Source of the DNA: Heterostelium multicystogenum
Lineage: Eukaryota > Evosea > Eumycetozoa > Acytosteliales > Acytosteliaceae
Assembly: GCA_003667245.1 (NCBI GenBank)
Contig: RCNN01000115.1
Coordinates: forward strand, 1 to 60,565
Length of the DNA stretch: 60,565 nucleotides
Direction of reading: 5' to 3'
Shown: positions 24,893 through 35,451 of the stretch, one piece after another
Layout of the letters: every line of letters begins with the position of its first letter
Position numbering within the stretch: the stretch's first letter is position 1
Program-made: the position numbers and the translations under genes
The notes under the pieces: model-generated
Databases searched by the model: none
Seen by the model: only the letters and a program-made list of their open reading frames with translations
Told to the model about the DNA's origin: nothing

Positions 24893-27387
24893 TTAGTTAT
24901 TCAATTTTACTTTCTTGTTGGTCTTAAATCCACCAGTTTTACCAATGTCATTCTCAGTGATACCAAACTTTCTAACCAATTTAGCTTTATCCTCATCGGT
25001 AGATGTATTTGGTTTAGTTGATTTTGGTTGTGATTTTTGAGTTGGTTTTGATGTCTTCTTGAGTGTTTGTAAAATGTCCTTTTTCTTGTTGTTTTGTTGT
25101 TGCTGTTGTTGTTGCTTTGCTTTCTTTTTGATAACTTGGAGTCTGGTATTTGCAGTAGCTTTCATTGCCTCTGGCAAAAGATAGTCTGGAATAATTCTCA
25201 AATTTCTGGCAATCTTCTTTTTCAAAAGAGGAACATCATGCTTAAGAGCTTCCAAATCTTTTGGATTCGCTTCAAAGTGACTCTGCATTAAAATTAATTA
25301 GAGTATTAGATGAGATGGACATTGTTCAACTGGAAGAGCCGATGGATACGAACCTTTAATTTTTCGTTATTGATAATTTCCAACTCAATTTCTTTCTTTC
25401 TGGCAGCGGCTATCTCGTTCTTACTGACAGTATTCAATACATCCTCAACACGATAACGGAAACCTTCGATGGCATTCATCTTGAACTCAATGGCTTGAGG
25501 TTGTAACCGGCTTCACCTCTCTTCTTTTGAACTTCTTGAAGAAGTCTATCGTTTTCTGGTGTGATAAAGGAAAGTGCAATACCTTTATTGGATCCTCTTG
25601 CAGTTCTACCAATACGATGAACATAGTTCTTAACAGTTCTTGGGAAATCAAAGTTTACAACTATACAATCATAGATATTAATATCCATGTGATTACTACT
25701 CTATTTTTTAAATGGTGATAGCTTACCAATGTCGACATTTCTAAAAATCGATACCTCTGGCAACACCATACTCAGTGTCTGTCAATTTAGTCTTCTTTTC
25801 AGTTTTTACCTTTGGTGTAGTACTAGAAAAGAATGAATCTTCCATTTCTTTCTCATCATCACTGGTTTTTTCTTGTTTAACTTTAATTTCATTCTCCTCT
25901 TCTTCTTTCTCTTCATCGTCTTCTTCTTCTTCACTTTCTATATCATCAACGTCAATTTCTTCATTTTCCTCTTCTTCTTCATCATCTTCTTCGTCTTCTT
26001 CAACGTCTTCTTCTACTTCTTCAACTTCATTCTCCTCATCATCATCTTCTTCCTCTTCAACATCATCTTCTTCATCTTCTTCATCTTCTTCTTCTTCTTC
26101 ATTCTCTTCTTCTTCTTCTTCATCTTCATTATCACTGCTATTCTTCTCTTTTTTGACTTTCAATTCCTTCTTTACTTTTGGAGTTGATTGATCTTCATCT
26201 TTGTTCTCATCATCTTCTTGTGGCTCATCTTTGAGTTCGATTGGTGTTTGTTTGAAAGATTCGTCGGTAGCAATTAGATAGTCAAAGATACCCTTGTTAA
26301 ATTGAAGAATGATGTGATGTCTAGAGTTGATTGGAAGTTCAGAGTTGAGTACAGCAGCCTTGATATGGAATCTCTCTAAAAAACAGCTTTAATTTATAGC
26401 AACTGGCAGTGTCATTTACAAAGAACAGAATCTTTCCTTGCATCAATTTCAATCTAAGCAAAGAGAAGACCAACAAGAATTTATCAAAGTTTGTACATCT
26501 ACAAAGTGGTTAGCACACAACCGCGAAAACGAGCATGATCGTTGAACTACTTACTTGATTGAATATTCGGAGAGATTCGATTTCTCAACGGTATCTTCTA
26601 GCCTTAAAATGGCTGGAGTGTGCAAGATGAGCTTTTTCAATTCCTCGACCTGTGCAGTGAGTGTAGCAGACATCAAGAAACCTTGGCACACCTTTGGCAA
26701 GTATGACTTGATGGTGTTGATGTCCTCTTGGTAACCGTATGACAAAACGAGATCGGCTTCATCGATGACCAGCATCTCCAATGAGCTTTCCAATTGAATC
26801 GATCCATTCTTCAAATGATTGACCAAACGAGTTGGTGTCGAAATGATGATATCTGGGATGTCTCTCAACAGTCCCTTTTGCTCCGACTCTGACTGGTCAC
26901 CTGCCAACTGTACAATCGACAAACGAGTATAGAAGCAAACCTGAAGGAAATGGTTCTTGACTTGTTCACAAAGCTCTCTTGTTGGTACCAAAACAACTGC
27001 TCTAATACATTTACTGTCATTCTATAAATATGATATATAATATATATAAATATAATAGTGTAGATTCGTTAGTAGCAATGACCACAAAGGAAGAGCCGAG
27101 AAGACAACGATAGTTACATTTGCCTTGGACATAAGAATCTTTTGGACGATGGGCACAGAGTAAGCGGCGGTCTTACCACTACCGGTTCTAGCTTTAGCGA
27201 GGATATCCTTACCTTGCAAAGCCAAGGGGATTGCCTTTGCCTGGATGAGAGTTGGATGATCAAAACCCATCTTCTTGATCGATCTAGTAATTCTCATATC
27301 AAGACACATCGACTCGAATGTGGTTTCCTGATCGATCAGTGATTCACTGACCTTATTATTTTGATTATTATTTATATTTAAATTCAT
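24893..27387 (-). CDS. ddx56: DEAD-box RNA helicase DDX56/Dbp9 with very long acidic insert
   Basis: Nucleolar helicase of the DDX56/Dbp9 group, acting in 60S subunit assembly. Start at 27387. The Q-motif block is [19 protein letters not shown]. Motif I is [14 protein letters not shown], then an intron (about 27110-27023). Motif Ia is [12 protein letters not shown], Ib [43 protein letters not shown] and [11 protein letters not shown]. Between [17 protein letters not shown] and motif V lies an insert of roughly 165 residues (about 26260-25770), mostly Glu/Asp runs. Known DDX56 proteins also have an insert here, but a much shorter one. The tail is Lys-rich with a poly-Gln run (QQQQQQQ) and ends KKVKLNN. 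Further introns lie near 26570-26370, 25745-25690 and 25350-25290. Frame breaks occur near 25750 and 25480. Confidence 0.92.
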
Positions 27388-28128
27388 CTCTATTTATCTC
27401 ACTCTTCTCAATAATAAATAAATAATAATAATCAATAAATATAAAATATAAAAAATAAAAATAAAATATATTAAGAAAATGATAAAACTTTAAGTCGAAA
27501 CAATCGAGTGTTTCGTTTTTTAAACAAAATTTTTATTAATTAAATTTAAATAAATTTGAAGACTACATCAGGAATTACATATAATTCCAAATATTATCAA
27601 TTACAAGTCATTCATCAATTTAATTGAGTTACGATATGAATTACTATTATTCATATCTATATAGAATTAATAATAGAATAGAGATAATAATAATATTAAA
27701 TGTTAATCTCTTGTATTTGTAGAAAATGAAATTATAATATCCAAACTTTGGATTGACTTACTTACTTACTCACACCCTTTATTTATAAAGAGTCTTTGTT
27801 TTATAATTTATAGGTTGTTGTTGTTATTGTTGTTACAACACAACACACAGACACACACACCACATTCATTATAAAATATAACATCCTATTTGATAAAAAT
27901 ATCGTCTTAAAAAACCAAAAACAACACACAATTGTAATTGTTTACAATGAATAGGACAAATATAAATATAAATTCATTTTTAAATATTATTATTATTTAT
28001 TTATAAATTAGTTAAAATAATAATAATATTTATTTATTTATTGTTGATATTGTTATTGATGTTTGGTTTATGTTTTATATTAGTTTAACTAAGTCTAAAA
28101 TTGATAGTTGATAGAATAGTGGATCGAA
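27388..28128. other. Divergent promoter region, DDX56 / Cys-rich membrane protein
   Basis: About 740 bp of AT-rich DNA between two divergent start codons. A CA-rich tract (ACACACAGACACACACACCAC, 27840-27860 region) and TTATT runs are visible. No ORF or RNA gene is seen. Confidence 0.5.
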
Positions 28129-28895
28129 ATGGAAACACCTTTATTCTGTTGCTGCTGCTTTTGCGATTGGTGTTGCTGTTGCTCGAGTAGTAATTGTTTA
28201 GATGATCCGTTTGGTGTGATTGAATACATCGATAACTATAGAGAGCAATCCGAACAATATAGATTGGTTGTCAAAATAAGGACACTCCTGATGATTCAGA
28301 TATTTCTGAGTATTCCCTCAATGTTTACAACATACTATCTTGGTATTTTCTTTACATCTCTATCAATAGTCGCGATTCTAGTCGGTCACTATGGTATCAC
28401 CCATCAACAAAAGAGTGCAACCGTAGTAGTAAGTAGTTTTAACTACACACATTGCAATACAATCTCAATTCATCTTTGATATTTATATATATACATATAT
28501 ACATATTTATATGATCATGACAATATTAATATTAATATTAATATCAAATCAAGTATTGTTCTGTAAGTGAGTTATGTTTCTTCATTGGAAGTTTCTCATT
28601 GTTCCAATTCATGGAGGATACCAATGTTTGGATATCCTTCCCAATGTGGGTAAAGATATTGATATCCATTTCATTTGGTCTATGGAGTATAGGAACTGTA
28701 AGTACAATCCATTGCATGGTAATGTTATACAATAGATCAATAACTCTAATTCTTGGATCTCGACCAAACTAGATGATATGTATAAAATTAAGTTTAGATC
28801 TATATAGGCAACCAGAGAAAGAACCACTGTTAGTTGATATTGAAATATCCAATCAGCCCATCACCGATTACAATACTTTTGACATATCTAGATGA
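28129..28895 (+). CDS. Small multi-pass membrane protein with Cys cluster at the N-terminus
   Basis: Exon 1 starts METPLFCCCCFCDWCCCC, a dense Cys cluster likely to be palmitoylated, then LDDPFGVIEYIDNYREQ and two hydrophobic segments (LLMIQIFLSIPSMFTTYYL and FFTSLSIVAILVGHYG). An intron begins GTAAGTAGTTTT at about 28430. Exon 2 (28555-28698) reads SELCFFIGSFSLFQF and PMWVKILISISFGLWSIG, two more membrane segments, followed by GTAAGT. The last exon is less sure; an open frame reading PEKEPLLVDIEISNQPITDY ends DISR-stop at 28895. Four membrane helices and a short cytosolic tail are expected. No named family is recognised. The C-terminal exon and its frame are uncertain. Confidence 0.55.
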
Positions 28896-29054
28896 TGGAC
28901 CCCGATACCAATCTCCAATAGCAATACATAGTACCCGTAAATAAAATCGACTCGTTTATTTCCAAAGAAACAACATCTACTTACATGATTGATTAGGTTT
29001 ATACAATTTGTTTATTATTATTATTGTTACTATTACTATAACACTTAGAATACA

Positions 29055-29771
29055 TTAATTTGTTTTACTGGTTACACCTGTAGTTGTTTGTTGTTGCTGT
29101 TGCTGTTGCTGCTGATTATCGACATTTATATCATTTCTTAGTTGTTTGAAAAACTCTGTTGTATTATGAATCTTTAATGGTTCAAACTTTGGTGCTGTGT
29201 TCTTGGTGTTATTCATCAATTGTTGAAGTAGTTCATCATCTTTTTGCTGTTTATATTAATGATAGTTAGAACACTGCTTGTATATAGTTGATTTTAATAC
29301 ATACTAAATTTGAGAGTACCCATTTCAGTGGGTTACTGGTGGAACCAACTTGATTTGAAAGATGCTTCTCAGCTTGGTTCAAACGTTCATCTATATCATT
29401 CAGAGTCTTGGTGATATCTTGGCAGAGTATATGCAATTTATCGATAAGTGGAAACAATTGTTGAACCTGCGTTGTCTTCTCTAGCAATGCAGGTACCAAT
29501 ACCTTATCGGTTCTATCTGTATCTGATTTTATCTAGATGGTTCTCAACAGTCAGTAACATAATTTAACACAATTTAGAATGCAAATGGCGGATTCTAGAA
29601 TGTGCAACATACAGTTTCGACAAAGGCACCAAACTCATCGATACGTGCCAACATATAGTCGATGGTTCCATCTACATTGGCAGCTTGCTCATTGGTGCTA
29701 TTTGAAAATGACAAATAGTTGGCATATTGGTTTGCAATTGATTGCACTAAATCCTGGTCTTCTTGATCCAT
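29055..29771 (-). CDS. bloc1s4: BLOC-1 subunit 4 (cappuccino homologue)
   Basis: Subunit of BLOC-1, the cytosolic complex needed for biogenesis of lysosome-related organelles. Three exons join cleanly. Exon 1 (29771-29614) has LVQSIANQYANYLSF and TIDYMLARIDEFGAFVET. After an intron at 29533-29613, exon 2 has IKSDTDRTDKVLVPALLEKT, LIDKLHILCQDI and ERLNQAEKHLSN. A second intron (about 29305-29246) leads to a C-terminal exon with FEPLKIHNTTEFFKQL, a poly-Gln run and TGVTSKTN-stop. The DEF..V..IKSDT..V..LVP block and the coiled-coil heptads match BLOC1S4. No frame break is needed. The ATG at 29771 is preferred over an upstream one that would add a hydrophobic stretch not found in the family. Confidence 0.85.
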
Positions 29772-30209
29772 TGCTTGAACTGTACTGTTGCAACTCCTGC
29801 TCCTCCTATTGATATTGATAATGGGATACTTCAAATGACTTTGGTTAATCAATGAATAGAAGATAGAAAGATAGATAGATATTAAGAAAAGTAATATGAA
29901 TTCCAATTCATTTCAGAAGTGTGTTCCGTGGTGTGGTACTACTTTGTTTTTAAAATTAATTTTTGAATTTTTTTGAAAATTTGGTGTGTTTTGTTGTATC
30001 AGAAAACAAACCTTCGTTTTATCTCTTTTTTTTGAGCACTACAATTTGATCTATCTATCTATCAGATTACTATCATCTTTATCTTTATACAAGTAAGAAT
30101 TAAACAAATAAACTAGACTATACTAGAATAGACTAGAATAGATTTGATCAATTAAGTTCATTTGGAGATTTTGATATTAATACACATACTTCTTTTGATG
30201 ATATTAGAA

Positions 30210-30410
30210 ATGAAACACGTTTCAGCCATCAAGCAAATCTGTAGATTTTGTCAAATGATCAGAAGAGGAAAGAATTTATTTGTATATTGCAAAGTAGATG
30301 TTAGACATAAGCAAAAGCAAGGATGGGTATGTTCATGAATGAAATGCAGATCATATACAATCAATAACTAATTTGAAATTCTCGTCATTTTACAGATTCA
30401 AAATAAATAA
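30210..30410 (+). CDS. mrpl36: Mitochondrial ribosomal protein bL36m
   Basis: A 43-residue protein in two exons. Exon 1 (30210-30326) reads MKHVSAIKQICRFCQMIRRG and KNLFVYCKVDVRHKQKQGW. A 69-bp intron (30327-30395, GTATGT..ACAG) follows, then IQNK and TAA. The C-x2-C...C...H zinc-ribbon ligands (CRFC, C, H of RHKQ) and the basic core are the bL36 signature. bL36 binds 23S-type rRNA near the base of the GTPase-associated region. It lies about 440 bp from BLOC1S4 in divergent orientation. Confidence 0.9.
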
Positions 30411-30935
30411 ACTTATTCAAAATAAACAGACAACAAATAAACAGAACATAATAATATAATTTTTAAACAAACCAAACCAAACCAAAACTTAATCTAAGAA
30501 TTCAGTCATTGAAAAGAAAAGGATAGATCAATCAATCAGTTTATAAGTTGGATGATCTCATACGATAAACAAACATAACATGCATATTAAAATGAAATCA
30601 TTTATATTTAAACAATCAAAGATACATAATGCTTATTTAGAATGTCTCTTAACAAGTTAACAACCTCATATATATTAGACAGCAAACAATTGTGTTAAAC
30701 AATATGAGTCACTTTACTTTGATAATAAAGAAATAGGATTTGATAATTATTTGTTTGTCCTACGAAAAAATAAACCCCAAACCTGATTTTTCAATGATAA
30801 AATAAGCATCTTCAAATATATTTAAAACTGCAATAAAATAATATTATTAGTTTATTAATTAATAAATCAAAACTATAAATATAAATATAATATATAATAA
30901 TAATATACATCAAATAGTATAATAATAGAATTAAA
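30411..30935. other. Intergenic spacer
   Basis: About 525 bp of AT-rich DNA between bL36m and the mitofissin-like gene, both on the plus strand. No coding signal or RNA gene was recognised. Confidence 0.5.
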
Positions 30936-31367
30936 ATGGGGTAGGTATAAATTAGTTAATCAGTTAGTTATGTTAATGATGGTTTGAGAATAGAGTGATG
31001 ATCTAACTTTATTTATGGTTGATGTTCAATATAGTATTGTCTCTTTGTTGTTGGACTGTGTAGTTATCTCTACTGCTGCTGCTGGTGTACGTAGAACTGT
31101 TGGTTATGAGTATGTATTACTATTGTTTGTTTTATAATTCAAAAGATAAATAATCTAACTCTTTCTTTTGATAAGTCTTTCTAAGGTTGTTTTGTCCAAG
31201 GTGAACAAACCAAATACAAGAGCATTCGTTTCTGGTTTCTTTAATGTAGGAGAATGGGTTGCCGACAAGGTACCAACATGATAAAGAGAACTGTAACAAA
31301 CTACAAGCTTAACGAATACAAGCCAAAAGACAGTAAATTTAAAGTAAATGACAAATTCGATAATTAA
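30936..31367 (+). CDS. Mitofissin-like protein (Atg44/DUF1748 family)
   Basis: A protein of about 90 residues in three exons. Exon 1 is only ATGGG. Intron 30941-31034 (GTAGGT..ATAG) is followed by IVSLLLDCVVISTAAAGVRR and TVGY (31035-31109). Intron 31110-31175 (GTATGT..TAAG) precedes LSKVVLSKVNKPNTRAFVSG and FFNVGEWVADK. The pattern LD.V.IST..AGVRR.TGY...VNKPNTRAFV..FF.VGEWV.DK matches the small DUF1748 family. That family includes fungal Atg44 (mitofissin), an intermembrane-space protein that drives mitochondrial fission during mitophagy. After GACAAG a one-base gap restores GTNMIKRTVTNYKLNEYK and a charged tail ending NDKFDN; alternatively a 44-bp intron (GTACCA..CAAG) joins DK to LNEYK. 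The tail is longer than I recall for fungal members. Family assignment is from motif memory and needs a profile search. Confidence 0.75.
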
Positions 31368-31448
31368 TAAATAAATCAAATCTGTACAATCTATTCAACT
31401 ATCATTCACTACTCTATTGTTTAGATGGTTGATATTAGATCGGATGAC

Positions 31449-32635
31449 CTAATTCTGCCACTTCTTCTCTGTAAAATAAACTTCTCTTGTCATGTAATAG
31501 ACACCATCGCCATAGGGCACAGTCTCAACTGGAAGTATACCAGAAAACCAAAAGTTTCCTTTGCCCAGCAATTGTTTCCAATTGGTTCGCCAACCAAGAT
31601 TGTAGTTCTTCTTGTCTCTGCTTCCATCGATATTATCTATTGTTGTTTGGCCTGTTGACTGTGTAAATATAATCTTTAAAGTGAGTGATACGAACTGATA
31701 TGTATAAATAAACTTGATGATGATGATCTTACAACTAAATACATATGAAATCCTGTAAATACACCCAATACAATCAGGAGTAGTGCTGTCATCACAGTCG
31801 ATATAATAATCTGATATCTTTGATACTCGTCGAATCTATCTGTAAACTATATTTGATTTATCAATAGTGTTGGTTATTAGCAAATAAGTAAGTAAGTGTC
31901 CTGCCAGCTCATGGCAAACATGTTCATATTTACAAGTCGTCCATCGTAAAACATAGTCAGCGAATGCAGCTGCAAGTGAAAACTACCAATCCAAAGATTG
32001 ATTAAAAACAATATGAAATGACGATAGTTCCTATATCCCATACAATTTGACATCCATGCTGTTGGAGTTGTTGTGTTGTTGTGTTGTTAGCGATGCCTTG
32101 AGCAAGTCTACTCTTTCCTATCTCATTCTTTTCTATACATACGACAATGATGATCCATTCTTAAAACACATTTATTACAAACATTACAGTGATGGCATCG
32201 AGGTGGCTTTGGTCTTTTACACTTCTTACAATATCCCCATCTGCTAGTCAAATCTACCATTTGTATTGATTCGTAGCTATTGTCGTTATCGTCTCTTGAG
32301 TAGCCAGCACTGCTACTGCTTGCTGTAGCATCGTTTTCATTGTCTATGTCGTTGCCATTGCCACCAATCGATGGAAACCTTGGTGTGCCAGGATCCATTG
32401 AAATGCATTTAAAATAATGATAGTATATTGAGTAGGTAATGTACATCGATATCAGCATATCTAAAATCAAGTCGAATCTGGTGAAATAGTATAATGTATT
32501 GTAGTTCCTAGGAAGTAGTCCAGGCAATATCTCCATATAATATATATAAACGACCATTGTAATGAGAGCGGTAGCTCCACCAACGAACAGAGGACCCGTC
32601 AGCCGAGTCAGAAAATGAAAATTTATATTAAACAT
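31449..32635 (-). CDS. DHHC palmitoyltransferase
   Basis: Protein S-acyltransferase of the zDHHC family, acting on Golgi, ER or plasma membrane. It starts [20 protein letters not shown], with two N-terminal membrane helices. The TTxE-like region is replaced by a Ser/Asp-rich linker (about 32400-32270), then comes the Cys-rich domain [20 protein letters not shown] and RMDHHC. An intron with donor GTATGTATAG (about 32115) restores [19 protein letters not shown], so the catalytic Cys is kept. Two more helices follow ([18 protein letters not shown] and a segment near 31800-31735 with [11 protein letters not shown]). The cytosolic tail has [11 protein letters not shown], a TTxE-position match, and ends [12 protein letters not shown]. 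It converges on the mitofissin-like gene with 81 bp between stops. Confidence 0.9.
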
Positions 32636-33054
32636 CTTCTAGCTGGTTAATTGCTTATACTAAAGATGTACTTTGCTTTGCCTGTCTGTCTATATATGTC
32701 CGTATGTGGTATGGCTACAAATAGTGGATGCTCCGAATGTGTGTCTCTGTTCAGTATCTGTGTGTGTGTGCGTTGTATTTGGAGTCGAATCTAATCTTAG
32801 ATATAAATGTAATAGACAGTCATAATTTGTTTTCCAAAAATGCAAGTATCCAACCAACACATGTGTCACACAACACAACCTATATTACTAAATTAAAAGT
32901 GCATGATTTTTTTTATTTTTTAAAATTAATTAGTTTTTTAGAAAAACAACATTTTTATTTTCATATGATCAGTTTGTGTGTGTAGATTTAAAAGTCGAGT
33001 CGAAAAGTATAATTATACTTTCATTGATAATTAACAACAACATCATTCAAAATT
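32636..33054. other. Divergent promoter region, DHHC / mL45
   Basis: About 420 bp between two divergent starts, with a GTGTGTGTGTGCG tract near 32758-32772 and T-rich runs near 32908. No other feature was recognised. Confidence 0.5.
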
Positions 33055-33994
33055 ATGAATAGTGGTAGAAGCTACATTTCAAAAGATCAACTTTGGTGTG
33101 ATCAGAGGTATCACCAGCAATGGCAGAGCTGCTACTTCTCTCTTTAGCAACAGCAACACAGCATTTTCATTGAGTGGCAACTCCTATCAATTGGCAAACT
33201 ATGCAATCAAAGCAAGCCGTTGGTAGACGTATCAAACCAAATATATTCGTACAATCACCAGGACAGGTTTTCGAAAAACGCAATGCCCGCACCCATCACC
33301 AAGACACTCTTCTCACCATCGCTATGGTTCGACCAAGCAAAATACTTCTACAAAACATACGGTTCCTACACAATGATCAAGTCAAAACTTAAGAAACTGA
33401 ACGAAGAGAAATTCACTGTCAAATCGTAAGCGATCAGCAATACTGGCAACATGACATGACAAATCAAGACTAACAACCGTTGTTGCATATTCATAGATTT
33501 TTAGAAGAATCAAAAGAAAAATATATCAAACTTAACCAAACAATGCTACGTGGAAATATTGATAAAGATATAGTTACTATCTACTTCCATTCTGTTTGTA
33601 TCGATTGATGGCCTATGGTGATGATAGACATAAAATCCTAACTCCATTACGATTTGATTAATAGGTAATTTCTCCACAATATAAACCATTACCCAAACAC
33701 ATTAAATCAACATGGTCAGCTGAATTGAATACTCCAAAAGCAATTTGGTCAAGGTCAGGTCAAATCAAAACTTCAATTAGTGGAGATATGGAATATTTCG
33801 CACAGATCTGTGTTGAATTCACTGGTACCCAATCAATGTCATTGGTCGACACCCGAGACGGATCTACAATTTCCGAAACAGTCAATGCACCATTCAGAGA
33901 TATTTACGTATTTGAAAGATGCCTAAGCTCTTTACCATCGGAATGGAAGATTTGCGCACAATTAAATCCAACAACTACTCCATCTTCCAACTAA
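33055..33994 (+). CDS. mrpl45: Mitochondrial ribosomal protein mL45 (Tim44-like fold)
   Basis: Component of the large mitoribosomal subunit; mL45 carries a Tim44-like domain that faces the tunnel exit. The first about 60 residues are Ser/Arg/Asn-rich without acidic runs (GVIRGITSNGRAATSLFSNS), a likely mitochondrial presequence, read through frame breaks near 33090 and 33230. The core reads LFSPSLWFDQAKYFYKTYGS and MIKSKLKKLNEEKFTVKS. After an intron (about 33430-33495) comes FLEESKEKYIKLNQTMLRGN, and after a second one (about 33560-33660) VISPQYKPLPKHIKSTWSAE. The C-terminus YFAQICVEFTGTQSMSLVD, YVFERCLSSLPSEWKICAQL matches the Tim44-like block. The paralogue Tim44 is less likely because its membrane-binding N-terminal part is absent. 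Confidence 0.78.
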
Positions 33995-34276
33995 TATAAT
34001 AACAATAACAATAATAATAATAATAAATTCTATAAAATTAATTCCAAGAGATTTCATTGTTTAAAGTATATTTTATTATTAATTGAATATTTATGTTTAT
34101 TTACAAAATTTTAATAACCAAATGGAATGTTATATGATAAAATTGATTTGGAGTTGGGAATGGAAACATATGGACTAATTAGTTGGGAGTGGAATTTCTA
34201 GATTTGTTGTTGTTGTTTTTTTTTGTTCTTTTTTTTTTTGATTTTTCTTTTAGGGGAGTATAATTATATTTTGGCT

Positions 34277-35451
34277 TTAGAATGGTATAAAGTCATTACC
34301 ACTGTTGAATGAACCAAATTCGTTGTCAAATGATGTAGGCAAAGTTGAAAAGAAAGGATATGGATCGTTAGTATTGTTGCGTTCAACAAAAACCGTTGGT
34401 TTGGGAATTGTTTGTGGTGGTGGATGTGATGAATGGATTGTTTTGGGCAGAGTTGAGAAACTGGTTGTTGCGAAGGCGGCTGTTGTTGCTGCTGGCCTAT
34501 CAGTATTGGACTGACCTGTGATGATTGGTTAGGACTCATTGGCAGTGGCGCAATAGTGCCGATTCCACCGACACCCTCTGTAATAAATAAGTCGAGCAGC
34601 TCCGACAGTGTCTCAGAGTCTCGCGCCGATGTGTTTCTAAAGACACGTCGCACTTTTTTCAGCACGTTGTCTTGGGTCCAACTGTACGTATGCGTTCATC
34701 ATATGCTTGAAAGCCTCCTCAAACTCCATCTTCTGTAAAATGCCGCTGTTTCCATTGGAGGAGCTGTTTCCGTTGAGGTGTGTGCTGTTTATAATAGTTG
34801 GAAAAGTTGTAGATGTGAGCGAAGTCGACGACGATGCGCCTGACGATGGTGTCTGTAATATCTGTTGTGTGGCGAGTGTTTGTTTTGAAGTTGTGATCCA
34901 GTAGTTTTTCGATGAGTCGCTGCTGTTCGGATTGCTGCATTTGAATCTTTGTGACTGAGTCCATGAGTATGTCGTTCCACGATCGTTTCTTGGGTGGCTG
35001 TTTTTTCTTGAGTTGTTCTGGTTTCGAGATGACTTTGATCGGCGAAGTCAGTGCGTATAAATTCTTTATGGCTTGTTTAGTGATGGGTTTCAAAACCCTC
35101 GATCTTGACACGGAAGAACATGTCCTCGTGCTGCGAGGTGAGTACTTTGATTCTGAGCTCCACTGTGACCATGTCTCCTATATCGTTGGGGGTCGACTTG
35201 TGCTCGACCGGCTTTGATTTTACAAAATCCACTTCTTTCTCGTCGTTGACGACGCCACCTGTGTCATTGTCGTACAACAACGTTGCTTCGAATGCCACAT
35301 TATTTAAATCGATGTCGTGTTTCTTTAGTTTAAGCTGCACTGTGAAAGGACTGTTCTTGATCACCACACGAATATTCTTTTGCAATCCATTTCTAGTAAC
35401 TTTCTCTTCAAATGGTGATGTTTGAAGTATTAATTCCAATCTTTCATTCAT
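34277..35451 (-). CDS. CudA-like DNA-binding transcription factor
   Basis: Resembles Dictyostelium CudA, a nuclear DNA-binding protein with an SH2/STAT-related fold that controls culmination and prespore genes. Blocks: ILQTSPFEEKVTRNGLQKNI, RVVIKNSPFTVQLKLKKHDI, EKEVDFVKSKPVE, VTVELRIKVLTSQHEDMFF, then after a frame break near 35090, SPIKVISKPEQLKKKQPPKK. The last is a basic segment that may act as a nuclear signal. MQQSEQQRLIEKLLDHN forms a short coiled coil. The C-terminal half is low-complexity Gln/Pro/Ser-rich. A second break near 34740 and a third near 34460 lead to DPYPFFSTLPTSFDNEF ending FIPF-stop at 34277; another frame would stop at 34264. The long upstream region (1.8 kb) fits a developmentally controlled gene. 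Which CudA paralogue it is cannot be told. Confidence 0.75.

Noticed and set aside
25775..26191. Long plus-strand ORF of poly-Ser and a second of poly-Phe/Ile
   Set aside because: Both are antisense readings of the Glu/Asp-rich insert of the DDX56 gene.
31155..31379. 74-codon minus-strand ORF
   Set aside because: Antisense to exon 3 of the mitofissin-like gene, which has the better family match and splice sites.
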